Shown: positions 1 through 11,520, counted from the first letter of the stretch. The stretch: DNA of 64,000 nucleotides from Stramonita haemastoma (GCA_030674155.1 CM060335.1:46971233-47035232), one strand, 5' to 3'. Program-made: numbers and translations. Notes: a model not told the origin generated them from the sequence alone.

Positions 1-75
1 TGTGGAACATTGCATAAAAGGATCTATAGGGAGTCTGCAGTGAAATGCATGTGCCTAATATCCTGGACACCTTTT
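1..75 (-). repeat. Fragment of the LINE A family
   Basis: These bases resemble 1377-1447, the end of the RNase H ORF of LINE A. Shared blocks include AGGATCT-TAGGGAGTC and GTGCCTAATATCCTG, at roughly three quarters identity by eye. Similarity stops near base 75, and 76-282 shows nothing I recognise. It is probably the 3' part of a second, mostly lost copy that continues beyond the left edge of the window. Confidence 0.6.
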
Positions 76-282
76 CGTTCGGTGGCAAAGATGAACGGTT
101 CTCACAGGTCAGACTGACTCCTCAGTTGTCTGGTGAGTTGTCACTTTGGATCAACAGCACAGGGAATCCATGCACGGTCAAGAAGCCAGGCTTTCACCAC
201 ACCGGCCCTTGCAGGCCTCCCTCTGGCTCAGTTAAAACAAGAAAGAAAAGAAAAATTTAAAGCGCTGAGAATCAAACAATAG

Positions 283-1020
283 CCTCCACATCATGGCATA
301 TAGCCACCACAACAGTGCATGTAGCCACCACATCATGGCATGTAGCCAGCATGTAGCCACCACATCAGGGCATGTAGCCACCACATCAGGGCATGTAGCC
401 AGCATGTAGCCACCACATCAGGGCATGTAGCCAGCCTATAGCCATCACATCAGGGCATTTATCCACCATTTAGACATCACATCAGGGCATGTAGCCACCA
501 CATCAGGGCATGTAACCACCATATCAGGGCATGTAGCCATCATGTAGAGACCACATCAGGGCATGTAGCCAGCCTATAGCCATCCTATCAGGGCATTTAT
601 CCACCATTTGGACACCACATCAGGGCATGTAGCCACCACATCAGGGCATGTAGCCACCACATCAGGGCATGTAGCCAGCATGTAGCCACCACATCAGGGC
701 ATGTAGCCAGCATGTAGCCACCACATCAGGGCATTTATCCACCATTTAGACATCACATCAGGGCATATAGCCACCACATCAGGGCATGTAACCACCATAT
801 CAGGGCATGTAGCCATCATGTAGAGACCACATCAGGGCATGTAGCCATCATGTAGAGACCACATCAGGGCATGTAGCCAGCCTATAGCCATCCTATCAGG
901 GCATTTATCCACCATTTGGACACCACATCAGGGCATGTAGCCACCATATCAGGGCATGTAACCACCACATCAGGGCATGTAGCCATCACATCAGGGCATG
1001 TAGCCAACATGTAGCCACAA
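283..1020. repeat. 21-bp minisatellite, block 1
   Basis: Tandem copies of a unit like CATGTAGCCACCACATCAGGG, mixed with shorter and variant units (CAGCATGTAGC, CATTTATCCACCATTTAGA). Because 21 is a multiple of three, the complement reads open as repeated Val-Ala-Thr-Cys-Pro-Asp-Val; this is a by-product of periodicity, not a gene. The same unit in the same orientation returns at 6953-7990 on the far side of LINE A. Confidence 0.9.
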
Positions 1021-1029
1021 CATCCAATT

Positions 1030-1326
1030 CCAATCCAATTATGTTGCTTATAGCCCCACGACCACATAGCCCATATCGAGGCTGTCATCTTGTCATATTT
1101 TAAAACTCGTATTAAAAGTGTGCGACTATATATAGTTTAAAACGAGGTATAAAACCAACTCAACTGTCCTTGCTTGTATCGACGCCCCGGCCAACCATAA
1201 GGGTCAGCCCAGGACGGCCACTGCATCGTGGGAAAACCCACATCGATCACACTTAAAACGAGATAAAACCCAAACCAGATTCCTTAAAACAACCTTGTCC
1301 TCGGAGAACAACCATACCACTTTCAC
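1030..1326 (-). other. Probable 3' UTR of LINE A
   Basis: This stretch lies downstream of the RNase H stop codon of LINE A and contains no ORF. A motif related to TTAAAACGAGATAAAACC recurs at about 1100, 1136 and 1251, as repeated motifs in LINE 3' UTRs can do. The exact 3' end and tail of the element cannot be fixed here. Confidence 0.35.
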
Positions 1327-4300
1327 TCATATCAGACGAAAAAAGCCCGATTCTCTCAGGAAGTTAAAAATGGTGTCCGGCGGAACATCCCGAAAGAGGA
1401 TCTTTAGGGAGTCCGCGGTAAAGTGCTTGTGCCTAATATCCTGAACATCCCGACATTCCAGGAGCAGTTGCCTGATGGTTACCCCACGTGAACAAGTCAC
1501 GCACCATGGGGTTCCTTCGCCTTTCAGCAAGTGAACGTGAGTGATGTAAGAATGACCCGTGTGTATCCTGGTGAATACTGTCGCCTCCCTTTGGTTTTTG
1601 ACACACAGAGGGAAAACCTCTTTCAGGTTGGGACGGATCCGAAAAAGTTTGTTGTCCGTCTGAGCGCTCCACTCCTCCTGCCAGAGGGAATGCACATATT
1701 GTTCGCTCCTAGGTTTCAGAACTGTGAAAGGCACCGTGGACCCGGAAACCTCCTGCTCCGTGGCACACCTGGCGAGTCGGTCAACCGTTTCATTGCCCCG
1801 AATGCCCGCGTGCCCCGGGACCCACACCAAAACCACATCACACCCGTCCCGTCTCAAGGAAGTATACAGTTCATAGAACTCCTGAAGCTTAGGGTGGTTT
1901 ACGCTCCTGCAAGCGATAGCCTCCAGAGCAGAGAGCGAGTCTGTACAGACCAAGAAGTCTTTCCTTCCCAATCGCCGGATCAGTTGCAGGGACAAGACAA
2001 GAGCGCTCAGTTCGGCCGTGTACACCAAAGCATCCGAAGGCAGGTGCTCCGAAAGTGCCGACTCCTTGATGGTGGGACAATAGGCGGCGCAGGCCACCCC
2101 CTCCTCCGACTTGGACCCGTCCGTGAAAACCCTGGTGTACGACGGATACGACATACAGAGTTCTCGGAAGAAGACCCCGTACACCGTGGAGCTGGTGACA
2201 TCTTTCCTGTGAGCTGCAAGATCAAAACGGACAGCCGGGATTTCCACCATCCACATAGGCGTCTCTGGGAACTTGGGAAGGTCGCAGATGACACCCAAAT
2301 TGATACCCTCCTCCCGGAGATGGGGAAGGATCCAAATGCCCAGAGGCAGGGTGGCAGAGGGTGATTTCTCAAACTTGGCCTGAAACCGGGGGTTCAGAAC
2401 ACAATCATAAGCCAGGTTGTTATACTCTGAATAAAGCTTCATGTAAATGTTCAGAGTCAGCTTCAGACAGCGTTTTTTTTAGAGAAGGCTCTCCCGCTTC
2501 CGCGTACAGGCTGTATACTAGCGTCGTTCGGAACGCTCCGAGACAGATTTGGAGCCCCTGGTGGTGGACAGGGTTCAGAGCTTTCAAGTAGGAAGGCCTC
2601 GCCAAGCCATACACCTGACACCCGTAGTCCAGTTTAGAGTGCACCGGCGCCCTGTAGACGTGCAGCAGTGTTCTCCTGTCTGCTCCCACCCGCAGGAGGT
2701 TCAGGGCTTTCTGACATGACGTTTTCAGATGACTGTTGGATATAGCTCCTGAAATCAGCATTTGGTCAAACACAATCCCCAAGAATTTAGCCTCCGCCAC
2801 CGCCGGGATGGTGGATTTTCCCAAGCGGATGACGGGGTCCGGGAAGTGCTCTCTGGACTTGTTCGTGAAGTGAATGCACTTCGTTTTGGCGACCGAAAAC
2901 TTGAACTCATTGTCCTGCGCCCATTCCTGAATCTTGTTCACGCAGAGCTGTATCTGCCTCTGAACCCCCGCAAACGTACTGCCCGTAGCGTACAAAGCGA
3001 AATCGTCCACGAACAGCGAACACTTCCCCCCCCCCCTCCCCCGCACTGCCCTTAGCGTACAAAGCAAAATCGTCCACGAACAGCGAACACTCCACCCCCT
3101 GATGGACCGACCTGACGATGTCGTTGATCTTGACGCTGAAGAGAGCCAGGGAGAGGATGCTCCCCTGAGGAACTCCCATCTTCTGCTCGAAGATCTCTGA
3201 GAGCGTTGAGCCCACCCCCACTTGGAACCGTCTCTTGGCCAAAAACCTCTGCAGGAACAACGGCAACTGACCCCAAAACCCCAAGTCCTGCAGATCAGAC
3301 ATGATGCCGTACCTCCAGGCGGTGTCATAAGCCTTCTCCAGGTCAAAGAAAACGGCCACCACATGCCGTCCGTTGACAAAGGCATTCCGGACTGTTGTAT
3401 CGAGGTGGACCAGGTGGTCCACTGTGCAGCGATTCTTGCGGAAACCGCACTGCTCCCTGGCCAGGAGGCCCCTTGCCTCCAGATGCCACACCAGGCGATT
3501 GTTGACCATTTTTTCCAGCACCTTACAGATGCAACTGATGAGCAAGATTGGCTTGTAGTTGCCGGGGTCCTTAAGGTCTTTGCCGGGTTTTGGGATAGGG
3601 ACAACGCAGGCCATCTGCCAAGACGGGGGATCAAACCCCGTTGTCCAGATCCGGTTGTAGATCTTCAGGAGGGTCCACAAGCAGACCTCAGGAAGGTGCC
3701 TCAGACAGCCATAATGGACCTCGTCCGGGCCCGCTGAAGTCTCGCCGCAAGACTGCAAGGTGCTCTTCAGCTCCGGGAAAGAAAACGGCAGGTTATATAC
3801 TTCCTCGTTGCGGGACTCAAAACTCAAAGGCACTCTCTCCCGACGCAACTTCGTGTTCAAGAATGCCTGCGTTTTTGTTTCCGCCGACAAGTTTGCCCTC
3901 AAGGTGGCGGCCAGCAGATTAACCACCGCCTCCCTGTCGGTGATCAAAGCGTCCCCCAGAGCGCAAATGGTTGATCGATTGGGAGGCGCCCTGCCCCTTG
4001 ATCTTTGCAATCACCCTCCAGACCTTCTTGCTGGAGGTTCTGCTGTTCAGCTTGGAGCAAAAGCGCCTCCATGCCTCATGCCTGCTCGACTTGAAGATAA
4101 AACGGGACTTGGCCCGCAGTTTCTGGTGGGCCGAGACCGCTACCGGAGATGGTTGCTGCCTGACCAGATGCTGCGCCTTTTTGTGCTCCCTCCGGACTGC
4201 CTGCATTTCTCGTCGAACCAGGGCACCCTGGGTGTCCCCGGTCGACCGCTGGTCCTGGGAACTGACTGCCTTGCAGCCTGAACCACGCACGACGTCAGTG

Positions 4301-5103
4301 CCTCCGCCGGATCTTCCGCAGACAGGACAGCATCCTCGTCCATCCCGGAAATAATGTTGGCCCTGAAGGCATCCCAGTTGGCCCCCTGATGTCGGACCTC
4401 TGCGTACGGGATTTCTGTACCGCCCCACTACACGCCAAGACCACCGGAAAATGGTCACTGCCGTGCAGATCGTCACGCACTTACCACCGAAAGTCCAAGA
4501 CCAACGAGGGATCACAGACTGACAGATCCAGACACGACAGCATACCGTTCGCAGAGTGCAGATAGGTGGGAGCCTTGCTGTTGAGCACGCACAGGTCCTG
4601 CTCCAGAAACACCTCCTCAAGGAGGAGACCCCTTGCGGACGACTTTTTGCTTCCCCAGAGGGGGGAATTTCTGTTAAAGTCCCCAAACTCCAGGAAGGGG
4701 GAGGCAACTGCTGCACAAATGACACCAAGTCCGCCTTCCTCACCGCCACCGACGGAGACAGGAAGATGCTGCACACTGTGACTGTCTTGTGCAGCGTGAA
4801 CCCAGCAGCCACCGCCTGGAGAGGAGTGTCAAGGACCACACGGCTGTACAACAAGGAATTCCCAATGAGCAAACTCACACCGCCGGAACTTCCACGCTTG
4901 GTGGGCTTGGCCCTTTCATGGATGGAGCTATAGCCAGATACATTAAAATCTTTTCCCTCCCTTAAAAGCGTCTCCTGGAGTGCAACCACGGCCAGTCTCT
5001 GGTCTTGGCGGAGAAGCTGCGGCTCCTCCCTTTTGGACGCCAAACTGCAAATATTCCACTGTAAAATGTTTGTCATAAAATGCGGTATCGCTGCTCTTGT
5101 CAC
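1327..5103 (-). pseudogene. LINE A ORF2: endonuclease-RT-RNase H (broken)
   Basis: The APE endonuclease begins with ILQWNICSLASK near 5090. It continues after a frameshift with GDFNRNSPLW (about 4700) and, past an in-frame TAA near 4481, GSDHFPVV (about 4460). The RT domain occupies about 4010-2900 with IPKPGKD, CGFRKNRC, FFDLEKAYDT, GVPQGSILS and the catalytic FVDD box. The box is duplicated in tandem and the frame is lost there. RT thumb and tail follow to about 2470, where a T8 run breaks the frame again. RNase H (2442-1327) keeps FTDGS, AELSAL, TDSLSAL and WVPGHAGIRGNETVDRLA, so all four acidic/His active-site positions survive. Together these would nick target DNA, copy RNA and remove the template, but the ORF is interrupted at least five times. 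Confidence 0.85.
2975..3091 (-). repeat. Tandem duplication of the RT catalytic box
   Basis: Bases 2975-3024 recur at 3042-3091 with about three mismatches in 50. They are separated by a C-rich 17-base linker. Each copy encodes the FVDDFALYA active-site box on the - strand. The offset of 67 bases is not a multiple of three, so the second copy is out of frame with the first. Confidence 0.9.
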
Positions 5104-5139
5104 TCCATCTCCGACATATCTCCAGAAAGCACGGAGAAC

Positions 5140-6413
5140 CTACTTTCGAGCAGAAAGTCTTTCTCGGCTTTCTTTGGCCTGTCTGAGAGACACTTCACAC
5201 CTTTTTTTCTTGGGGGCCGACTTTTGCTCCCCCGCCGCTACCACCACCACCTCGGCGCCTCTACAGGCACCGGAGGGGACCGTTTTCCAGCCCTCGACTG
5301 GTTTTGGGGGAGGGGCTGGTTTTTCTTTGGATCCGGGGGTCGGCAGTTTGGACCCCCGGACGGGACCTGGCATTTTCTGTGCGCCAACAGGGCGCACAGG
5401 AGCATATTTTAGGCCCCCGCCAAAGACCTTCTTCACCGGGGTAGGCGCGCGGTCAACGGTGCTCGATCGGCTGGCCCCAGCCATTCCAGAGCCAAAATCC
5501 GTCTGACAGGCCACTGAAACACACGACTTTTTTACCACTGCTGCGCAGGACTGAGTGTTGCTGCTGCTGTTATTTCCCTGAACAATTTTTTCTGACCTTA
5601 AAGAAGGACACCCTTTTCTCCACCTTAACCAGTTGGATCTCGGTTTCAAACATCCAAGTGGGGCACTGCTTCGACGAGGAGGCGTGGGCGCCTCCGCAGT
5701 TCACACACAGAGCGGGGTCCTGACATTCCCCGTCGTGTACCGCCTTCGCACAGACGCCGCACACCTCCTGTCCAGGGCACCGGTCCCACACGTGGCCAAA
5801 CTTCTGACACTTGAAGCACCTCAGCGGAGAGGGGATGTTAAGGCGTGACCTTCACGCTGAGGTACCCCACCTTGATACTTTGAGGCAGCACGGTCGTGCA
5901 AAATGTCACGAAGAAGGTGTTCGTGGGGACCTTGTACCCCCCTTTCCTGATCTGCACTCGGTAGACGTCGACTCCCTGAGAGGCCAGCTCGGTCTTAATT
6001 TCTGCCTCGGACACCCCCTGCAGGTCTCTGCACCTGACAACCCCTTTACTACTGTTCAGGGCCTTGTAGGTGGTCACCCTCACAGGACATGTCACCAGCT
6101 TGTTGCACTTAAGAAGTGTCTGGGACTGCTTTCTGGTTCTACACTCCAACAGCAGTGTGCCATTTCTCAACTTTTTGACAGTGTTCAGTTCTCCCGCAAC
6201 ACCTTTTAGGCCCTTGGCCACTGCAAACGGGCTCAGTTTCAACAGAGGATGCTCCTCCTCCACCCCCTCAACCACCAACCAGCTCGGCCAAAAACCACCC
6301 TTCTCTCTCACTTCCGTCTCCGACTCGCTGGACAAGTCGCTGACGGAATCCGATTCCCTCATTCCTCTCTTTCTTTTTATAGTTTGTTTTTTAGACATAG
6401 AGCGTAGGCTCAA
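5140..6413 (-). pseudogene. LINE A ORF1, gag-like RNA-binding protein (broken)
   Basis: The first part (6413-5838) has a charged N terminus and an RRM-like stretch of the ORF1p type. The frame then shifts near 5840 into a segment (to 5570) with three zinc knuckles: CFKCQKFGHVWDRC, CGVCAKAVHDGEC and CVNCGGAH...C. A further shift leads into a Pro/Lys-rich tail (5649-5140). In the I superfamily this protein coats the element RNA to form the ribonucleoprotein. The tail contains several Lys/Arg runs. No continuous reading frame remains. Confidence 0.8.
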
Positions 6414-6476
6414 TGAGGGCAGAAATCATTCGGTCACCTCGGCAGAGCTGCTTTACCGAGGAAGAGGCTAATCTTA

Positions 6477-6512
6477 CCCGTATGGAAACTGCCCAGCACG
6501 ATTCCATACGGG
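6477..6512. repeat. Perfect 11-bp inverted repeat at the 5' edge of LINE A
   Basis: CCCGTATGGAA (6477-6487) and TTCCATACGGG (6502-6512) are exact reverse complements with a 14-base loop. The hairpin lies just upstream of LINE A ORF1, so it may belong to the 5' UTR or mark the element edge. Its role is unknown. Confidence 0.8.
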
Positions 6513-6539
6513 GCTCGTTAGGCTAACGGCTAGAGTAAT

Positions 6540-6952
6540 TTACAGCCATCCATCCCCTGGCCACGTCGCTCCAGCTGGGATTACGGGTTGCTTACGGCAA
6601 CCACTCGGCAGCAGAGAAATGAAGAGCTGGACAAAGAAGGCTTGATGGGGAGCTGATGATAGAATTAAAGATCCCATTGACAGAAGAGGGCAGTCCACAG
6701 AAAAAGGGTGGGTGAAAATGGAGATGGGGAAGACATGACGATGAATAAGTAACGAGAAATTCCATGACAGAGTTTCTGGAAAAAAAAGGCAGAAGAATGA
6801 ACCCAGAAGGCAGAAAACAGACAAAGACTGACAAGTAGTAAAGACACAAGGCAGAGGCAAAGAGAGGGACAGAATAGAGGGGATTCCTAGCACAGAACCT
6901 CCAGAAGGTGGGGATACTATTTACACTGAAAGGCCCCCGGTATCCCCATGGG
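6540..6952 (-). repeat. Dispersed repeat R1, copy a
   Basis: The segment at about 6895-6952 matches 46060-46120 (same strand) and the complement of 37280-37350. All share the core CCAGAAGGTGGGGAT followed by a spaced ACTGA and a terminal CCCATGGGG. The rest is purine-rich on the + strand. No coding potential is convincing. It ends exactly where the second 21-bp array starts. Confidence 0.55.
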
Positions 6953-7990
6953 GGGGTAGCCACTACATCAGGGCATGTAGCCACCACATCAGGGCATGTA
7001 GCCACCTCATCAGGGAATGTAGCCACCTCATCAGGGAATGTAGCCACCACATCAGGGCATGTAGCCAGCATGTAGCCACCATATCAGGGCACGTAGCCAC
7101 CACATCAGAGCATGTAGCCACCACATCAGGGCTTGTAGCCAGCATGTAGCCAGCATGTAGCCACCACATCAGAGCATGTAGCCACCAGATCAGCGCATGT
7201 AGCCATCACATCAGGGCTTGTAGCCAGCATGTAGCCATCACATCTAGGCATATAGTCACCACATCAGGGCATGTAGCCACCAGATCAAGGCATGTAGCCA
7301 GCATATAGCCATCACATCTGGGCATGTAGCCACCACATCAGGGCATATAGCCACCAGATCAGGGCATGTAGCCAGCATGTAACCATCAAATTATGTCGTG
7401 TAGCCAGCATGTAGCCAATACATCAGAGCATGTAGCAATCACAGGTCATGTAGCCACCAGATCAAGGCATGTAGCCAGAATGTAGCCACCACATCAGGAC
7501 ATGTAGCCACCACATCAGGATATGTAGCCACTACACCAGGGCATGTAGCCAGCATGTAGCCATCACACCAGGGCATGTAACCATCACATCAGGGCATGTA
7601 GCCAGCCAGTAGATATCACATTAGGGCATGTAGCCAGCATGTAGCAGCCACATAACATAGCTACCACATCAGGGCATGTAGCCACCACAGCATGTGACTA
7701 TCAAAGCAGGGCATGTAACAAGCATGTAGCCACCACATCAGGGCATACAGCCACCACATCAGGGCATGTAGCCACCACATCAGTGCATGTAGCCAAAATG
7801 CAACCACCACATCAGGGCATGTAGCCAACACGTAGTCAACATGCAACTTCTAGATCAGGGCATGTAACCACCAAATCAGGGCATATATCCACCAGATCAG
7901 GGCATGTAACCACCAAATCAGGGCATATCTCCACCAGATCAGGGCATGTAGCCACCAGATCGGGGCATGTAGCCACTTGATCTGGGCACG
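6953..7990. repeat. 21-bp minisatellite, block 2
   Basis: Same unit and orientation as 283-1020 but more degenerate, with one-base changes and truncated units such as CAGCATGTAGC throughout. The last copies (7860-7980) switch to an ACCAGATCAGGGCATGTA variant. The - strand ORFs across the block are products of the 7-codon period and are not genes. Confidence 0.9.
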
Positions 7991-8200
7991 TAGTCACAGG
8001 ATTGGGGCATCTTGTCACTGTACCTCGTGACAGGCGTACAGCCACGTCAGACTAATGCGTACAGGAGTGCTTGACAAAAGTGTTGGAGTCTGCACGGACG
8101 CCGTTCACGTACTCGTCTTGTGGTCTCGTGCCGCATCATGACAAAACGCCCGCATAATCATAATAAATAATATGGCCTTGGCAACAAGAGAGCTGCTGGC

Positions 8201-8341
8201 ATGATAGGAAGTAGTGCCTGCCTTTGTTGTCTCCTCTGCGCTAGCATAGCGGTTCTTCAGACTGTCCTCCATGCCACTTCTTCCTCATGTCCAGCACCAG
8301 CTGCAGAGAGCATGGTTCCAGACCATGTCTTCAGGATGGCG
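8201..8341 (+). other. Possible signal-peptide-like ORF
   Basis: From ATG 8201 the frame gives a hydrophobic, Cys-rich N terminus (MIGSSACLCCLLCASIAVLQ...) ending in a small-residue stretch, like a secretion signal. It lies 1.1 kb upstream of the first FTP exon. However, the only tidy donor (GCG then GTAAAG at 8342) is phase 0, whereas the next exon needs phase 1, and the ORF then runs into a minisatellite. I treat it as a weak candidate. 8000-8200 shows nothing else. Confidence 0.15.
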
Positions 8342-8858
8342 GTAAAGATGACGTCCCCTATCACCGGTTCCAGACCATGTCTTCAGGATGGCGGTAAAGA
8401 TGACGTCATCTATCACTGGTTCCAGACCACCGTTCATGTCTTCAGGATGGCGGTAAAGATGACGTCATCGATCACTGGTTCCAGACCACCGTTCATGTCT
8501 TTAGGATGGCGGTAAAGATGACGTCCCCTGTCACCGGTTCCAGACCATGTCTTCAGGATGGCGGTAAAGATGACGTCATCTATCACCAGTTCCAGACCAT
8601 GTCTTCAGGATGGCGGTAAAGATGACGTCATCTATCACCGGCTCCAGACCATGTCTTCAGGATGGCGGTAAAGATGACGTCCCCTGTCACCAGTTCCAGA
8701 CCATGTCTTCAGGATGGCGGTAAAGATGACGTCCCCTATCACCGGTTCCAGACCATGTCTTCAGGATGGCGGTAAAGATGACGTCCCCTATCACCGGTTC
8801 CAGACCACCGTTCATGTCTTCAGGATGGCGGTAAAGATGATGTCCCTTATCACCGGGT
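8314..8858. repeat. 52/58-bp minisatellite carrying CRE-like sites
   Basis: About ten copies of a unit starting GGTTCCAGACCATGTCTTCA. Some are lengthened to 58 bp by an ACCGTT insertion. Each copy carries TGACGTC or a one-base variant. Four copies hold the perfect cAMP-response palindrome TGACGTCA (8401, 8460, 8571, 8623); the others mostly end in TGACGTCC. Binding of CREB/ATF proteins is a possibility only. 8859-9020 shows nothing recognisable. Confidence 0.9.
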
Positions 8859-9017
8859 CCGGGTGAAGTGGCGTGGACAGGACAGCCTGCGGGGTGTCGG
8901 TGCATAGGGGGGTTCTGCAAGCCAATGACTAGACTGAAGTGTTGGTAGGAGTTTAGAATTCCTGACAGTCTAAGGAGGTTCTCGAATATACCTTGTATGC
9001 ATGAATGCACACGCGTG

Positions 9018-9020
<3 letters not shown>

Positions 9021-9095
<75 letters not shown>

Positions 9096-9165
9096 CGTTT
9101 GTTATTGTGCTTAACATATATTTACTATAAGATATTTAGACGGAGTTAAGATTGGAGGGATGAGT

Positions 9166-9196
<31 letters not shown>

Positions 9197-9200
9197 GGTG
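9021..9200. repeat. (GT)n tract and poly-G run
   Basis: An uninterrupted (GT)n of about 37 units (9021-9094) is followed by a short (GT)n that runs into 18 or so G residues (9163-9198). The following 9200-9439 is TG-rich intron or 5' flank with no recognisable feature apart from the acceptor at its end. Confidence 0.95.
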
Positions 9201-9439
9201 TTCGCACCTTCATGAGTGCATTTATGTATGTACGAATACATGGGTGTTTGTATGTATGCTTGTGTATGCATGAAAGCACAACTGCATATTTGTGTATGTA
9301 AGTTTGCACGCACTCATTTTATTGATGGATGAATATTATCTGTTCTTCTGATGTAACGCATAAATAAGAATGAATGGAAGTTTTCGAATGAATTTTTGCA
9401 CCAGTGTTTTAATTTGCGTTTTGCCCCTTTTTTTTCCAG

Positions 9440-9661
9440 AAAATGTGGCATTCAATAAACCAGCAGAGTCAAGCTCCATCTACACATACAGTGCGCCAGG
9501 CTGTGCGGCTGTGAACGGTCTGAGTGATGTATATTTTCAGGGCCGTTATCGTAGTACGCCAAATTGTTTCATTTCTAATTTTGGCGAAAAGCACGCATGG
9601 TGGATGATAGACCTGCAGTACCCTTACACTTTTAAAAAAATAAAGGTTTTCAAACCGGGAG
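9440..9661 (+). CDS. Exon: FTP lectin domain 1, N-terminal half
   Basis: The exon follows a strong acceptor (T-rich tract, then CCAG at 9436-9439) and ends before the donor GTAAGC (9662). It is 222 bp, phase 1 at both ends. It encodes NVAFNKPAESSSIYTYSAP, then an A-V-N-G step, a single Cys, and HAWWMIDLQYPYTFKKIKVF. This is the N-terminal half of an FTP (fucolectin/tachylectin-4/pentraxin-1) domain, in which WW-x-(V/I)-DL is the diagnostic core of the beta-sandwich. FTP domains bind fucose and related glycans outside cells, using Ca2+. The second half lies on 13867-13977 and 15009-15137. Exon 37016-37237 is a paralogous exon of identical length and phase. No start codon is assigned, so this is an internal exon of a longer secreted or receptor protein. 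Confidence 0.85.
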
Positions 9662-10005
9662 GTAAGCTGCTGACCACGAGATGATCATGACTTAAAGGAT
9701 GCATTATGTTGAGTAGTAGATGTTTGTTTGGGTGTTGTCTTACTTGTAACAATATTAGAATAGGGCCATAAAAGCTTCACGGTAAATGCTCGAGACATGA
9801 TTTCTCTGCAATCGCTGGACTCAGCCTTTTCACTGGAGTTTTAAGTATGTGTACACAATAAATCAAAACGACAAAAATACCATTTACTAGATCAACTGCG
9901 GAGTCAATAGGTGAAGGGTATTGTTCAAGATTCTGTGCTGTACAAATTCCATTATATCATTACTATTTTTGTTATTGTTATTATTGTTGTTATAAATGTT
10001 ATTAT
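9662..10005 (+). other. Intron 1, unique part
   Basis: Nothing recognisable is present beyond the donor GTAAGC at 9662. The sequence is AT-rich without ORFs of interest. Confidence 0.5.
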
Positions 10006-10016
10006 TGTTGTTGTTG

Positions 10017-10063
<47 letters not shown>

Positions 10064-10130
10064 ATGATTATTATTATTATTATTATTATTATTGTTGTTG
10101 TTGTTATTGTTGTTATTATTAGTATAACAG
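10006..10130. repeat. Compound trinucleotide tract
   Basis: (GTT)n, (GAT)n and (ATT)n runs follow one another. The runs translate into long homopolymers on both strands, which are spurious. The tract abuts the 5' edge of an RTE relic. Confidence 0.9.
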
Positions 10131-11410
10131 TGCCAGAATTACTGCACAATCAGCCTCATGTGCCATCCAAGCAAGGTCATGCTGAAGATAATATTGAACA
10201 GACTGAAGCCACAAGCAGAGATCATCGTTGCTTAGGTACAAGAAGGTTTCAGAGCAGGGCATAGCAAAACTGAACAGATATTCAACCTCAGAATACTCTG
10301 TGAGCGATACCTTCAACAACAACAAGATCACTACCACGTATTTATTGATTTTAAGAAAGCATTCGACAGGGTGTTGCATGCAGCTTTGTGGGCAACCACG
10401 AATTTGTATAGCATCAATGCCAACCTGATCAGAGTAATGCAGTGTGCTACAGCAGCAACATTGGAGAGTGGTTTCGAACAACAGTTGGAGTAAGGCAGGG
10501 CTGTCTACTCTCACCCACTCTTTCCAACATCTTCATCAAAAGAGTTGTGGCTGATGCATATTAGAACGTCACGAAAGACCAGTCAGCATTGGTGGCAGAA
10601 CGATCACAAATCTCCGCTTCGCAGATGATATGACGGACTTAAAGGATCAGAACAAGAGCTTCCCAGTCTAACAGAACACCTGAATAAGGCCTACAAAACA
10701 TAAAACATGCTAATCAATGCAGAGAAGACCAAACTTAGCCTACGACCAATAACGCTGAGGGCATCAGCACTGTATATCAGGGTTAATAAAAAGAAGCTGG
10801 AAACAGTACATAGCTTAAGCACTTGCCAGCCATTGTATCAGACCAGGGGTCCAAGCCAGATGTAATATGTAGGATTGCATAGACAATAATAGCACTATCA
10901 AAACTGAACACCATTTGGAGAGATAAAAAATATCTCACTGAACTCCAAGATCAGACTAATGCGCGCCCTGCCATATCCATACTTCTTTGTGCCTGTGAAT
11001 TGTGGACCCTGATTGCAGATTTGGAGAGAAGAGTACAGGTGGTGGAGATGAGATGCTTTCGGAGACTCCTTGGCATCTCCTACAAAGACCACATAAGCAA
11101 CAAAGGCATGTACAACAGAATCCAGCACCCCCCTGGGCTGTACGAAGACCTTATAACAATCGTAAAGAAGTGTTAAATGGTATGGATTTGTCACACGATC
11201 AAAAGGACTTGCAAAGGCAATACTGCAAGATCTGTCTAGGGAGGAAGAAAAAGAGGCAGACCAAAGAACAGATTGGAAGACAACATCAGCGATTGAACAA
11301 GCCTAGAACTCAACCAAACTTTGAGAAAGGCAGAACAGAGAGAGGAATGGAGGGAACTTGTCAAGTCTTTGGGGTGCCTCCACGGTTGCTAGACTACAGT
11401 TAGATAGATT
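10131..11410 (+). mobile_element. RTE-type LINE relic, RT to C-terminus
   Basis: The sequence runs parallel to LINE C (27570-28850) with many substitutions and indels. A spaced match to its GFRPKRST region is near 10240, VFIDFKKAFDRV near 10340, TVGVRQGCLLSP near 10480, and the catalytic FADD is near 10620. C-terminal motifs such as MRCFRRLLGISYK (11050) and the GRPKNRLEDNISD region (11260) follow. It is 5' truncated, out of frame in many places, and ends in a (CAT)n tract. It is clearly inactive. Confidence 0.8.
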
Positions 11411-11418
11411 AACGATAC

Positions 11419-11419
11419 T

Positions 11420-11483
<64 letters not shown>

Positions 11484-11520
11484 GTGGTAGAAGAGTAGTA
11501 GTAGTTGTAGTTGTAGTAGC

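Larger units (their letters stand above)
1327..6480 (-). mobile_element. LINE A: decayed I-superfamily (Nimb-like) retrotransposon
   Basis: An almost full-length non-LTR retrotransposon read on the - strand. In order it has a gag-like ORF1 with zinc knuckles (6413-5140), then an ORF2 region with APE endonuclease, reverse transcriptase and RNase H (5103-1327). An RNase H after the RT together with a CCHC ORF1 is the layout of the I superfamily, which includes the molluscan Nimb group; the clade is inferred, not tested. At least five frameshifts and some in-frame stops break both ORFs, so it is dead. It lies between two blocks of the same 21-bp minisatellite. Confidence 0.85.

Noticed and set aside
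882..1088. - strand ORF of Cys-Pro-Asp-Val repeats, and similar ORFs at 6592-8045
   Set aside because: They follow the 21-bp unit exactly; the period is seven codons and no start or splice context exists.
1531..2364. 277-codon + strand ORF
   Set aside because: It is the antisense shadow of the LINE A RNase H, which has catalytic motifs on the - strand.
9911..10264. 117-codon ORF with Met/Ile/Val runs
   Set aside because: Translation of trinucleotide repeats; its end overlaps the RTE relic in the wrong frame.
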